Source: Anisakis pegreffii (Eukaryota > Nematoda > Chromadorea > Rhabditida > Anisakidae). Taken from it: a stretch of 64,000 nucleotides of DNA. The translations under genes and the position numbers were made by a program. How positions within the stretch are numbered: position 1 is the first letter of the stretch; every line of letters begins with the position of its first letter. Below are positions 39,601 through 50,733 of this stretch, piece by piece. The notes under the pieces were generated by a model that worked only from the letters and a program-made list of their open reading frames with translations, made no database searches and was not told the origin of the DNA. The stretch covers positions 1 to 64,000 of the forward strand of contig JAPYMA010000242.1 in assembly GCA_035041965.1 (NCBI GenBank), read 5' to 3'.

Positions 39601-42600
39601 AGATGGAAGGAAATGGAACAAACCCATTTACAGGCCTACTTCGGGCTTCTTATCCTTGATGGAGTTTTCAGGTCCAAAGGGGAATCAACAGAATCCCCGT
39701 GGGATGCGAAAGCTGGGAAAGAAGTTTTCGGTGCACCAATGTCCTTGAAAAACTGGGTAATTTCAACCCTTATGAGAACCACTGGTATAGTCCCTCAGTT
39801 ATTGAGGTATCTAAATACATATTTGTACTGTAACACTGCACTAAATTGGAATCTATCGAGCTCTTGTGAGCGATTTGAAGGAAAAAACATGTGTAGTAGT
39901 CGGTTCAGGTGTGGAGTTGGATTCTGTATTGGCTGGTTCAAATTTTGAGGTGGATTCTGTAGTAGTGAGTTCAGATGTTGTGCTTGATTCTTTAGCTGTT
40001 GGTTCAGATGTGTAGGTGGATTCTATTTTTATAATGTTTCTCATATTCATTTCAGAAATGCGTATTCTTCAATGAAAATTTTCAAACATTCAGTGGCGTA
40101 ATGAGGTTTTTAGAGTAGGCAATAGCGATAGCGATAGCGCTCCGCTATTGATTCGGAGAGTAATAGCGGTAGCGATAGCGGACTTTTTTTCGACAGCAGA
40201 ATAGCGATAGCGCGCTCAACACTGCTACTTGTAACTGGGATGAAGTAAACATCTATTGAGTAATTTAACATAAAAGTGTTTGATTGTGAGGCATTAAAAA
40301 CCGCAAAATGCTACGGGTCCACCAGACCCACGATGACCGGCTGTAAGACCAAACAACGGTTAATCGGTGGGAATACAATGGTCGAGTCAGCTTGAAAAAT
40401 GTCAAACGCTAATGCGACGTGTGAAGTTACATTTTAGCAGTGAAAATTATGCATATGACAGTGGAAAAAAGTTCATAAGCAGTGTGTATTATGAAGAATT
40501 AATTTTGAAAAAAAAACTTCTAGTAATTTGTTCTGTTTTCAGTGGTCTATATGATTCAGTCGTATTGGCGAGAAAGGGAAGCGAACAAATAGCAGATGAA
40601 TTTAAAGATATTAAGTTGAGTCAACTGGATCGAATATTTACACTTGGCGTTGGAGGTTTCGGACGAGTTGATTTGGTGATTATCATTGCCACATGTTGAT
40701 TCTCTGTGCGATATAGTTTTACATATGGAGTGCAGTGATAGCACATAATGACTGAAGTGCATTACTGTTTAACATTCAAGGTTTGTATTAATGGCGATGA
40801 AACGAGGACGTACGCACTGAAAACCATTCGAAAAAAGCACATCGTTGACACTCACCAACAAGATCATATATTCGCAGAAAGAAATATTATGCTGGCAACT
40901 CGATCGAATTTCATTGTCAGGTGAGAACGCAGCTGAATTACCTTCTCTGAGCGATCTTCAAATCAGTTGCTCGTTAATGATTAGTTTATTGTACAAACAA
41001 CAAACAATGCGATCTTCTAAGCTCACTGCAGCGTGTGCTCCATAATAGCTAAATGTTTGAAACGGCAACGGCTAGAGATGTTGGTGATGAACAGAAAATG
41101 ATTAAAGCAATTAAAGTTTAGCGTATTTGAATGGGTTGATGTTATCACACGAAGATAATCCTGGTTATGTTATCATATATTGCGAAAGTGATGTGTTTCT
41201 TTAGGATGCATAGGACATTCCGTGACACAAGAAATGTTTATATGTTGATGGACGTGTGCCTCGGTGGCGAACTATGGACTATAATGCGTTCGCATAAATA
41301 TTTTGACGATGAATCGGCCCGTTTCTATGTGGCTTGTGTTGTTGAGGCGTTTGATTACCTGCATCGCAGGAATACGGTTTATCGAGATCTGAAACCAGAG
41401 AACTGCATGCTTGACTCTAGAGGATATCTGAAACTGGTCCGTTTTGTCTCTTCAATATCTAAAAAGACTGTATGCAGGTGACACTACGCGGAATATCATT
41501 CCAGTAACAATTCTCACAGTGTGTTGAACAAAATATGTCACTTTACTTACTTTGGGGGGGGGTCGCATGCGAGCACGCTCGCGTATGACAACCGATGCCA
41601 CGCCTATTGCGCATGGCCTCAGCCTAAGTGTGACTTTAGCCCCATCAAAGCGTAGCCTCAGATCACTCGATGTCACAACGGGGTCTGGCAAGAACCGCCC
41701 CCCCCCCTAAAGTAAAAAAGTGCCCAAAAAATTTGATCGTTGTTTCAAAAAAAGGATCAGTTGCGTTTTACGTTTAAAAACGAATTAAATATTTCAAAAG
41801 ATCTCCAAGAGATGGAATATACAGCTTCCAGAATTGAGCAGCGATTTTTATATCGATTTGTATAAGCACGAGAACCTGCAAAGCTCTTGGTTTTGACAAA
41901 TTAGCTAATAAAGCACTAAAATATGCCAGCAAAGACTGGTGGATATTCATGACATCCCTGAATAAAGAAGTGAAAGAAGAGGCGTTATTCGCTTTTGAAA
42001 CAGGTTGATCTCGGATTCGCAAAGAAGTTGGAGAAAGGTAAAAAGACGTGGACATTCTGTGGAACACCAGAATACGTTGCGCCAGAGATTATTCTTAACA
42101 GAGGGCACGACCTTGCTGTGGATTACTGGGCACTTGGCATATATGTGTGCGAACTTGTACTGGGTAGACCGCCATTCCAGGTTTGACTCTTTGATGTTTC
42201 AGTCGGCTTTGAGTGATTAAAAAACGAGATCAAGTTCCAAGAAAAAACCATTTGTGTTCCGAAAGATTCTCGTAAAGCGGTGTGGTAGGAAATGATATCA
42301 AGCAGTTTACTGACTAAATGTTGATGCCGATGTTGAGACTGACATGAAGTTTTCAGGCATCTGATCCAATGAAAACATACACGTTGATTTTGAAAGGCAT
42401 TCGAGGTTTGGATATTCCGAATAAACGAGTGAGTAAAGCTGCTGCGTCGATGGTCAAAAAATTATGCAAAGATAATCCGAGCGATCGTCTCGGTTCAGGA
42501 AGTGGAGGTATCAATGACATTCGAAAGCATAAGTATGTTTTGGCTGGATTATTGCGTTGATTCAACACAATTCATTTGTAATTCAGTTCCTAATTATCAT

Positions 42601-42817
42601 CAGGTGATGCGCACAGTTGTTGCTCATCCTGGCATTGAAAGCGCCCAATTTCAGGTGGTTCAGCGGCTTTGACTGGGATGGCCTCAGAGCAGGATCGTTG
42701 AATCCACCGATATTGCCACTGATAACGAGTGCAACTGATTGTTCAAACTTCGACGAATATCCACCTGAAGAGGACGAAGCACCAGAGGAATTCTCTGGAT
42801 GGGATGAAGGATTTTGA
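33647..42817 (+). CDS. egl-4: cGMP-dependent protein kinase (EGL-4/PKG type)
   Basis: Exons: 33647-33814, 34184-34255, 34726-34895, 35645-35811, 36228-36324, 36546-36669, 37309-37416, 37589-37723, 38495-38634, 40543-40675, 40781-40920, 41205-41436, 42004-42180, 42357-42532, 42655-42817. Phases agree throughout and give about 733 residues; the start codon lies in an upstream exon I could not place. In order: a coiled-coil dimerisation helix ([19 protein letters not shown]), the autoinhibitory segment (LAVSAEP), cGMP site A ([15 protein letters not shown]), cGMP site B ([16 protein letters not shown]), and an AGC kinase domain with [34 protein letters not shown] and the terminal FSGWDEGF. These are the hallmarks of PKG, a Ser/Thr kinase switched on by cGMP; in C. 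elegans EGL-4 acts in sensory neurons, foraging and body size. The activation-loop DFG reads DLG. Introns hold a piggyBac relic and a MITE. Confidence 0.93.
35945..36055. repeat. GC-rich short-motif repeat (GCTCCGGCTCC type)
   Basis: An island in a kinase-gene intron containing GCCAGCTCCGGCTCC, TTTCGGCTTC and GCTTCGGCG, built on a loose six-base GGCTCC/GGCTTC rhythm. The same motif family recurs at 45360-45545. Confidence 0.55.
36885..37090. repeat. GC-rich TTCGG-based repeat island
   Basis: Repeated ATTCGGT, TTTCGG and ACCGA words on both strands, for example GGTCACCGAAATTCGGTGG near the left end. It lies in the kinase-gene intron 36670-37308. Overlapping open frames in several phases are by-products of the repeat. 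Confidence 0.6.
39138..39830 (+). pseudogene. Broken piggyBac transposase, N-terminal part
   Basis: From ATG 39138 the frame is acidic ([13 protein letters not shown]), is stopped at 39239-39241, and continues in the same frame through [11 protein letters not shown] and [17 protein letters not shown] to a second stop near 39491. After a frame change it resumes with [15 protein letters not shown] and [17 protein letters not shown], which matches the conserved helix of piggyBac-derived transposases where the domain begins. Similarity fades by about 39830, before any catalytic Asp. Confidence 0.75.
39887..40045. repeat. 33-bp minisatellite inside the piggyBac relic
   Basis: GATTCT starts at 39920, 39953, 39986 and 40019, an exact 33-base period, with a shared GTTCA block in most units. 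On the minus strand it reads as an 11-residue Glu/Ser/Thr/Pro repeat (EPTTT-like) that stays open, but no gene structure supports translation. Confidence 0.85.
40098..40215. repeat. Degenerate GATAGC hexamer repeat
   Basis: Repeated AATAGCGATAGCG words, with an inverted stretch GCGCTCCGCTATTG in the middle. It lies in the right part of the piggyBac relic, near its terminal repeat. Confidence 0.8.
41539..41722. mobile_element. Small MITE-like element in a kinase intron
   Basis: 184 bp in intron 41437-42003. The left end is CACTTTACTTACTTT followed by nine G; the right end is nine C followed by TAAAGTAAAAAAGTG, an inverted match with small differences. The centre is GC-rich and non-coding. No target duplication is obvious. 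Confidence 0.75.
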
Positions 42818-43990
42818 TGCTTATTTGGATCATGGATGTATTATACCTACTTGTTTGTGTACATTTACAGTGGTTTTATATGAACGCTTCTTGAAAATTT
42901 CACAACAATAAAACCTTAATAAGCAAATTTGCTGAAAACACAAACGGATAGTATTAGCTGAGTGAATGAATTGAAGTAGAACTGTTGGGTTTACTGCTTA
43001 GCGGTGTGCTAATGCTAATGTAAATATGCGTCGCATTTCTGTGCACAATGATCAAATTTGCAAACGAAAGCAGTCGTAAGATTATTCGATAAATAGGCAC
43101 TAGTGCATGCTTGGTGGGGAACGGTGAGGATGTGCACGCGCCAGAGCACTATAAGGGTGAAACGCAGTAGACGTGGCCTCTCCGTTCCCCATCAAGGATG
43201 CACTTAAAGTACCGATAAATATGTTGGAGTAGCGGAACGCTTTTATTTCTGTTTACGAGATCATTTTCGATGACAAGTTTCCTTCTTATGCTCATAATGC
43301 AGTCGATGTAGTTCAAGACGTTGAAAAGGTGCCGGGAGTTATGAGGAATAAATTATAATCAGAAGCGCATCTATGAACAATATCAGCTGGAATAAAAACA
43401 TGTTTGAGGCATTATAAAAAGAAGTATATCTCATAAAATTGTCTCTGAGGGTCGTATCACTCAGAGGATTTGTTGAAACTAGCAAATTTTCAAACGTTAA
43501 AAACATCCAATTTATTCGAGTCGTATATCTTTCGAACGCCTCATTTAAGACTGCAGGGATTTATCTTGCTTGCCTGAGGATGACAAATGCCTCAAGCAGA
43601 CATATGTAAAAACGCTATGATTCTTTCTTCAGTTAGTTTATTACTTCTAACTTGTACGTTGGATCATATTATAATTCCGAAGGGTAGCGCTTTCCAGCAA
43701 CTCTTTTTGTTTCATTTTTCAAGTGTATTTTGACTGATTCCTCAATTTGCCTTTTCTTTGGAATGATGACTGCTAACCTGAGACGATAATTTTACAGTCC
43801 TTATATTTAAGGGCCTTATCCGTATGTGTTCGAAATTCATTTCAGTCAATCGCTTTTGATGTTCTATTGATGAATCGTAATTTTCATTACGACATGTGAT
43901 AATTTTGATATGCAATAAAGTTTGCCATTGGATTTTTCACTTGAGAAGCGTGCATATTCACGTAACTAAATAACTCGGGTGGACGAGCGT
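42818..43990. other. Intergenic, kinase 3' side
   Basis: Contains an AATAAA at 42907-42912, 90 bases after the kinase stop, which is a plausible poly(A) signal. It also holds a short inverted-repeat element at 43101-43206. I see no gene. Confidence 0.6.
43101..43206. repeat. Short inverted-repeat element (hairpin MITE)
   Basis: About 27 bases at 43103-43129 (GTGCATGCTTGGTGGGGAAC...) pair with 43177-43203 (...GTTCCCCATCAAGGATGCAC) with about three mismatches, leaving a loop of about 47 bases. It is GC-rich relative to its surroundings. Confidence 0.75.
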
Positions 43991-44002
43991 AACTAATTTT
44001 AG
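43991..44002 (+). promoter_or_regulatory. Candidate trans-splice acceptor before the coiled-coil gene
   Basis: AACTAATTTTAG ends at 44002, eight bases before ATG 44011. A pyrimidine-flanked AG this close to the start codon is typical of spliced-leader addition in nematodes, but no transcript evidence is available here. Confidence 0.45.
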
Positions 44003-44010
44003 GCGAAGTC

Positions 44011-47000
44011 ATGTGTCAAGAAGATATTACGGAGGAAATAGACAATGAAATACCTGAAAAAATGAACAGTTCAGAGACCAACAATACAAATCAGTCCGAA
44101 TGTGTAATTTCCACAGAAACGAATAAATCGAAGCTGAAAACTGTTGAGCAAACTGGCAGTGGAACGCCTGAGAGTACAATATCAAAAACAAGCAATAAGT
44201 CAGGATCGAGAAGCGCTAACTCGTCGAAACTTGTAACGCCGAGAGGAAGCGATAAATCAGGTAGCAAAAGGGTTAGCTTGTCAAAGGATGGAACACCAAC
44301 AAGCACCAACAGTTCACAACTGAATGATTTTCACTTATCTGGGAGGGAACTCCCTGGAGCGATCGACAATTCAAACCTAAATAGCGTCGTAATAAAAAAT
44401 GAAACGCCGGCAAGAAGCGATGAATCAGCAAGCGCTAACCGGTCCACAAACGGAACAACTGAAGAAACTGATAAGTCAACATCAAAAACAACTGAAAACG
44501 GTAGAATTTCAACCGAACCGACAACATTAACACTCACAAAGTAAGCATGCGTACAGTTCACACGCTTAATATTACCTTATATGCAGTAATCTTACCTATG
44601 CACATCAACATCCAATTTTATGAGTACTGCGTAACGGTTACTTTATAGCTAATTACTTTAATCTTATCATTCAGACAATACTGAGAAACATGCAGTCTAA
44701 CTCATTTTAAAGCTTTTTGTATTCGAATCGAAGGCTTCCTTGAAAACAACTAGTTAGACCACTGTAGCTGAAAAATTAGTTCATTTATAAAAATTGTAGT
44801 CATCTATATTAATTTTTCAGAGAAATTTCTTAACTTTTCGGAGAAGTATCCTAATTGCAGAGAAATAACCGAGGAGTTAAAGCCAATCGTCATTGCCGAA
44901 ATGAAGCGATATGCAGAAAAACTGCGACGAATACGTCAATCTTATGAGGCCAAATTGGATAAGTACGAGGAAATGCAAATAGAATGGATGTTAGGAATCT
45001 ATTACTATGTTCTATACTATATTCTTAAATCCAGAAAGATCATGGTAGATTGCAGCGAAATCATATAGATATGTTGTGAATTCTTTCGCAATAATCCCGA
45101 AAGGAAGTAATAGTAATTCGAAATGCGTAATAATATAAGTTAATAAATAATAAATGGATAATGAAGTAGTAACGGACAATAAGCAATGTGATAATAAATA
45201 AAAAGGGAGCAAGAAGTGAATTTTAGCGAAATGAAGTTGATATGATATAACTTTATTGCTTGTAATAATTCAATAGCGATTTTTTTGTATCCTAAATTGT
45301 TTACGTTGGCCACTGAATTTGCCTTATTTTTAGATCATTTTTAGCATATAAGCTTGGTTTATTGACACGGAAAATTTCGGCTGTAGCTCTAGCTCCGACT
45401 CCCGTTTTCGAAAATTCGGCGTCGGCTCCAGTTCCAGATTTTCAATTTTTGGCTCCGGGCAAACATTTTCGAAATTTCAGCTCTGGGCCCTCATTGCGTA
45501 ATGCTCCGGCTCCAGCCCTATATTTCCTCTACTCTGTTCGGGCTACAGAGCAAAGGATCCAGAAAAAAATTTAAAATGTTTCTTACTTCCGGCTACTGAA
45601 GATTTTTCTGACATGATGTTTTCTAGAGACTCAAAAAAGTTCAATGAATATTCGTTTCAGTGCGATGCGTGAAAGGGAAGGTGAGGCTCTAAATATCAAT
45701 CATCAACAACAGGTTGAGATTGATCGGTTGAAGGAAGAGTTGAATTCTCTAAAAGAGAAGAATCGTGAAGCTGAGTAAGTGATTGATATTATTCACAACA
45801 GAGCATGTTACCACATTCCACTTGGTGCACTCTTTTGCTCATGCGGCAAACCGTCACTCCTTCCTTCCAAGACACTTTCGCTAATTTCTGGCATTCTAAT
45901 TTGTCACTTAGCGTCCTGGGAAAAATGTCACCCTTCCTGTTATGCAGCATCGTTACGTTTTCCTTTTTCATCTATTCACTTACCAAAAGAATTCATTAAT
46001 TCCCTCAGAAGCTGGAAGCATATGCTGTTGTTCGCTACGCCATCGACTTTTTTATCGCACTCGATATAGAATTGGAAAAGTAAATAAATACTCTATCAGT
46101 GAAATGTTTAAAGGCAGTCGTCTAGCGAACTGAATCATGAAAACAATGAACTGAAGATGACGAATTTGAAATTAATGAAGGCGATTAGTGTGAAGGAGGA
46201 AGCACTTGCAATGCTGGAAGAAAAGATTTATTCTTTGAGGTAACATTTTTCGGATGATTTAACGAAAAAAACGCATAACATTTCCCTAACTTACGATCAT
46301 TATGGCAAAATATTAAACATTGTGTAATGCCACTGAGACTCAGGCTTAGGCCCAACTCATATGAGTGGTCAAATAAAGAATTTTTTTGCTTCGGTGGATT
46401 GAAAACGAGCGAATGTGGAGCGTGGAAATAATGTCCAAATGAAACAGTTTCTACTCGCACTCAACCGTTTTATTTGCTCGCAATGTAAAACAGAATCCAA
46501 ATTGACAATTTACATGCGTTGGTTCCATCGCTTACTATTCGTTTTTTTTCTGATTAAGTGAAACCGCTCTCGGAAGACGGCCAAACACATTCAACTGTTA
46601 TGATGATGCTGATGATGACGTGAACACTGAGTCTAACATCGAAAAAGGGTTTGCTGGAAAATTTACAACTAATTTTTCATTACTTAATTAGAATATGTAT
46701 TCATGAACTGGTATCATTAGGCTTGGATTATTTTTCAGTAGCATGAAGGTGGGCCCGATTGGTTGGTTACTCAAATAATTTCAGCTCACTCAAACAATTT
46801 TCACTTTCTTCTTGGTCGTTCCCTCTCATTATGGTTGAAGGTGTACCGATGAGTATTCCACCCACCATTAATATTTAACAAATTAAACGATACTGCAGTA
46901 ATGAGGAGTGTCTGCGAAGGGTTCGTCAACTAGCTAATGATATGGATGTGATTAGTACTAAAGTGCAGACGATTATGACCAGTTCTGCTGGGAACGTTGA

Positions 47001-49372
47001 TGGTGATACGGAAGGTTTGCGTGATGCAATGAGCAACGAAATTTTACATTTGAAAGGTAAATCTTTGCTTGAACCGAACGAGTTATGCTATTCGCTGCTT
47101 TATATACATATTCGATGGTGTGATAATCAGTATTTCGATAACCATTGGCATATATTTTCACTGTTGATTGGAGCAAAATGGATATTTCGAGAAATTACAA
47201 TTTTCATGTTTCTGTCGTGAATAATTAGCGCGATAGTGGTTTTTATCATTTACGCAATGAGTGTTACATAAAACGGTTCAAAATCACACTGTAGTTGTAA
47301 TTATAGGGCAATAATTCTTGTTCAGATAACTTATTTATCAATGATTAACTGATTCAAGAGAAATTCACCGAGTGGAAAAAAGACAATGAAGAAGTGCGAG
47401 AGGATCGTGCAGAACTGCAGAAAAAGCTTGAAGAGGTGATTCCAGCAGCGCAAAAAATACTCGATGCATTATTGGATTCAAAAACGCTTATCACCAAGCA
47501 ACTTGATTCGAACAGTGACAATTCAATAGCTGCTTCATATTCAGAAATAAATAATCTATGCGATAAGATCAGTAAACGAGTTAATTCAATAACGAATTCA
47601 ACAAATCAGTGCAAAACAACGACGACTGATAAGTTAAATAATGGTACGTTATATCCTTATTGAAAGATTTATCCCATGAGGTCGACATTTTCAAATGGAG
47701 CAAAGTGGAACAGTAAATAAGTTCAAATCAATTGTTTCTCGCTTACTTATCTCGATACGAATCTCAGTTCTAGCAATAACCTTTGCTAACGTGGATTATT
47801 GAAGTGTGCAGAATGTGATTTTTCAGAACTTTCAAACCTTCCATGATCTGATTCTTACTTTCAGCTGCACCACAAACCAATGATATCACGACGAAAGAGG
47901 AAGGTGAACGACAAGACAATTATGAAGAGTTGCTGAATACAAACAAAGCAGCTGAAGACTTGAATCCGTCGCGAGAAGGTCCTTGTGTTTCAGCGAATCT
48001 TCCTTCGAGAATTAAACCGATGATATCAGGACAAAATAAATTAGTTTTTGGAGGTGTGATTCGAACGAAGCTTGTTCAAGAGGTATTTTTCAGTTTTAAT
48101 TCAATCGCTATCTCAATGAGAATTATGATTTCAGTCGTCAAATATTTTAGTCATGAAGAGAGTCATAGAGAATGCTAAGAGCACACAATCTCATGTATTG
48201 CATTTGTATGGTTTTATCACGCATAGTGTCAGCTTCAGTCGCAGGAGTGTTTGATACCGACATGGTGTCCATGTGCAGCTGACTGATACGTTGAATCGTT
48301 TTGGTAGCAATTAGCATCATCATGTTCTCTGAAACAAACCTCTTTGAAGAGTCAGCCTTTAACTTTATTTTTGTTTAATACAAAAGTTGCATTTTACCAA
48401 TAAAGGCTGTTGCATCAACTTCACAATCGAACAACGGTCAATGCGCTGCCGTGCGAAGAGTGCTTGTGATCGATTCCAGTCCTACTAGAAGTTGTATGTT
48501 TATTCATTGGAATTGAAATACTTTTGCTCTCTATTGAAGAGTTACTGTTGAAACGTTGAACATAAACCGTAAAACCGTATTGTATCAATCGGCAAATCAT
48601 GTGAATTTAACCTTTCAAAGCACAATTTTGCCCAGTGATTTTGGTTTTGATAAACTATATTGGTTTTTTAAAGATTCATCTGCAAGTTTCGCCTGTTTAC
48701 AATTAGAGCCAGATTCAGCCGTTATATGTGGGTGTTAATCAAAATGCAAAATTACACTTGCACCAATGATGGTCGTTGTTCTGTTTAAGGTAACCAAATG
48801 AAGTCACCACAGAAGAGGAAGGTTTGCAGTAATGTAGCAGCAAAACCGAAACGAACAAGAAAGTTAGTGAATTGATACTTTTCTAATATTGTGTTGTAAG
48901 TGAGTTCACTTAGACTTGAAAGCTGAAGGCTTCGACAGAAATTCGCTGATATTCGTAGCTTTTCGAAAAAGAGTGCTCATTTCAATGTTTATCAAATTAT
49001 AAAGGTTGGCAGTTTCTAATTAACATTCGTGATTACCATTCAAAATCTGTTTGCCATTCATGACTACCTCGAAACAGTGAATTGTGTACAGCTCTTCAGA
49101 AGATTAATTATACGGCCGTGTAAAGGTTTCATTAGTTCTGTTGACCTCCTTGAACATGGCGCACCTGTCTTTTTATCAGTGTTCCAAATGGTCTTTGTGT
49201 ACTTCTTGCTGTTTGGGATTTTACCAATTCGTAAATCTTGAATTGTTGCAGTGTAAAAAAAGACACAGCTGGGTCGTCGAATGTACATCGTACTGATATC
49301 AACAAGCCACCGTCAACAGCACATGACAACCAAACAAATATTACAAATTTTTTCGATGATGCAAATTTATAG
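44011..49372 (+). CDS. Coiled-coil protein with Ser/Thr-rich head and basic tail, function unknown
   Basis: Exons: 44011-44540, 44861-44989, 45661-45774, 46126-46239, 46559-46648, 46899-47056, 47359-47643, 47865-48082, 48406-48490, 48790-48862, 49252-49372. All ten junctions keep phase and the total is 638 residues. Residues 1-177 are polar and low-complexity, with imperfect repeats around TPxxS and SNKSGS. Residues of about 178-285 and 310-450 are helical and charged, with heptad-like runs (EIDRLKEELNSLKEKNREAE, LQKKLEEVIPAAQKILDALL). The tail has basic nuclear-localisation-like patches (SPQKRKV, KPKRTRK) and ends in NITNFFDDANL. I do not recognise the family. The architecture would suit a nuclear, chromosome or spindle protein, which is inference only. 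The clean phasing is strong evidence that it is a real gene. Confidence 0.8.
45355..45550. repeat. GC-rich short-motif repeat (GGCTCC type), second island
   Basis: In intron 44990-45660, with repeated CTCCGACTCC, GGCGTCGGCTCC, GGCTCCGGG and GCTCCGGCTCCAG words. It is the same kind of island as 35945-36055, 9 kb away, suggesting a dispersed simple-sequence family. Confidence 0.6.
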
Positions 49373-50733
49373 CTGTTTGGATTGCTGACAGTGAGCATCA
49401 CCTCAGTTTAACATTGACGTTATTCCACCTTGTTTTACTCATCTCTATTCTATGTCAGAATTTTATTCACTTTTTAAATCATTTAGATGCTATTCAGTTC
49501 GATTTTTCTGTCTTTCATGTTTTTCTTTTTTGCACAATTTTGTTTGTTCGGGAGGTATTCTTGATCCCAATATGCATGGTTACTGCAATTTACCGAAATC
49601 TTGGAAGAAAGTGAATGTTATTGAACGAATCGAACATCGATTAATGTTATATATTATTCCGCGATACTTTTTGGCGACATCCTAGGTGAAGACAAATACC
49701 GCTGAACGAGCACATTGTTTAATATCGTTTTATATTGTTTGAACTGTAACTTATCTAAGGTGTCGTTCTTAGCCGAGTAATAGTAATGGCGAGTTGCAAT
49801 AAGCTCAAAAGATGTAAAGATAGTCAAAAGTCCTATGCGATATTCGTTAACATAATATGTTTACTGCATCCTTTCCTAAATTAAATTCATCCTGAAACAA
49901 TTCACTACCAAATTCGTACGTCATTCTTCGTTTCATTACGACCGCCAAAGGACTGTTGATGATGAACCATGACGCGTGTTATTGTCTAGCTGATGACTCA
50001 AGACAATGATATTGGATGTTTCGAAATAATTTTATTGCAGTTAACGAGATCTTAGATGGATAAAATCAATGAAGGGATTTGATCGATTCAGTGATTGTTT
50101 TTTGAGAGTTTTTTCTGATGATGACATTTCGAATTGTTCTGAAAGGCTCGAGTAAGCCTCAATCGCTCAAATAGAATGCAACAGAAATTTGAAGGATTCA
50201 TTGGTTATTTCGATGTATGCTGAATTCTAAAATATGCTTTATTTAAAGAATAAATTATGTCTGTTTAATTAAAGCATTCCCTCATTGAAAACTGTTGATA
50301 AGTTTTATTGATCACTGTTTTAATGATTGCTGAATGCGTCTGTTAAACGTTCATCACTGCTCGTTCACTGCCGGCAACATGATGTTTGACTGAAACAAAA
50401 TCTCATTCTATTAATCCATAGATGAAACACTTGTTGATAGTTCTTAGAATTGTTCTGAAAGCACCAAGTATCCCGGTCACCTTTTCCGTTCACAACAGCA
50501 GTGATTCGGAAGAGCATTCATAAACTGAATAGCTATTTCGCTGTTGTTTACCACTCATCATGTACTTAATCAACTTTGATTCTGACGAGATTTGCAAACG
50601 TGCAACTTTTTTTGCGTTGCAACCTATTGTGCAACTTTTGTGTTTATTTTGGAGGTGTATATTTAATTATGTGCTTATCATTCGTGTATATTCAATGTAT
50701 CTCCATAGAGTGAGTAAATAATCTGGGAATAAA
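49373..50733. other. Convergent intergenic region
   Basis: Lies between the 3' ends of the coiled-coil gene (plus) and the SLC22-like gene (minus). I see no exon. The small plus-strand frames near 49414-49685 are T-rich and have no family resemblance. Confidence 0.55.

Larger units (their letters stand above)
38788..40359. mobile_element. Degenerate piggyBac-like DNA transposon in a kinase intron
   Basis: 1,572 bp lying wholly inside intron 38635-40542. The left end starts CCCTTGTGTGGTCTTC and the right end is the inverted match TAAGACCAAACAACGG. Both ends continue into a GGGTC-N5-GACCC mini-palindrome. The flanks are CTAA on the left and TTAA on the right, fitting the TTAA target duplication of piggyBac with one base changed. 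Inside is a broken transposase N-terminus. The part that would carry the catalytic Asp residues is missing, so the copy cannot move by itself. Confidence 0.85.
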
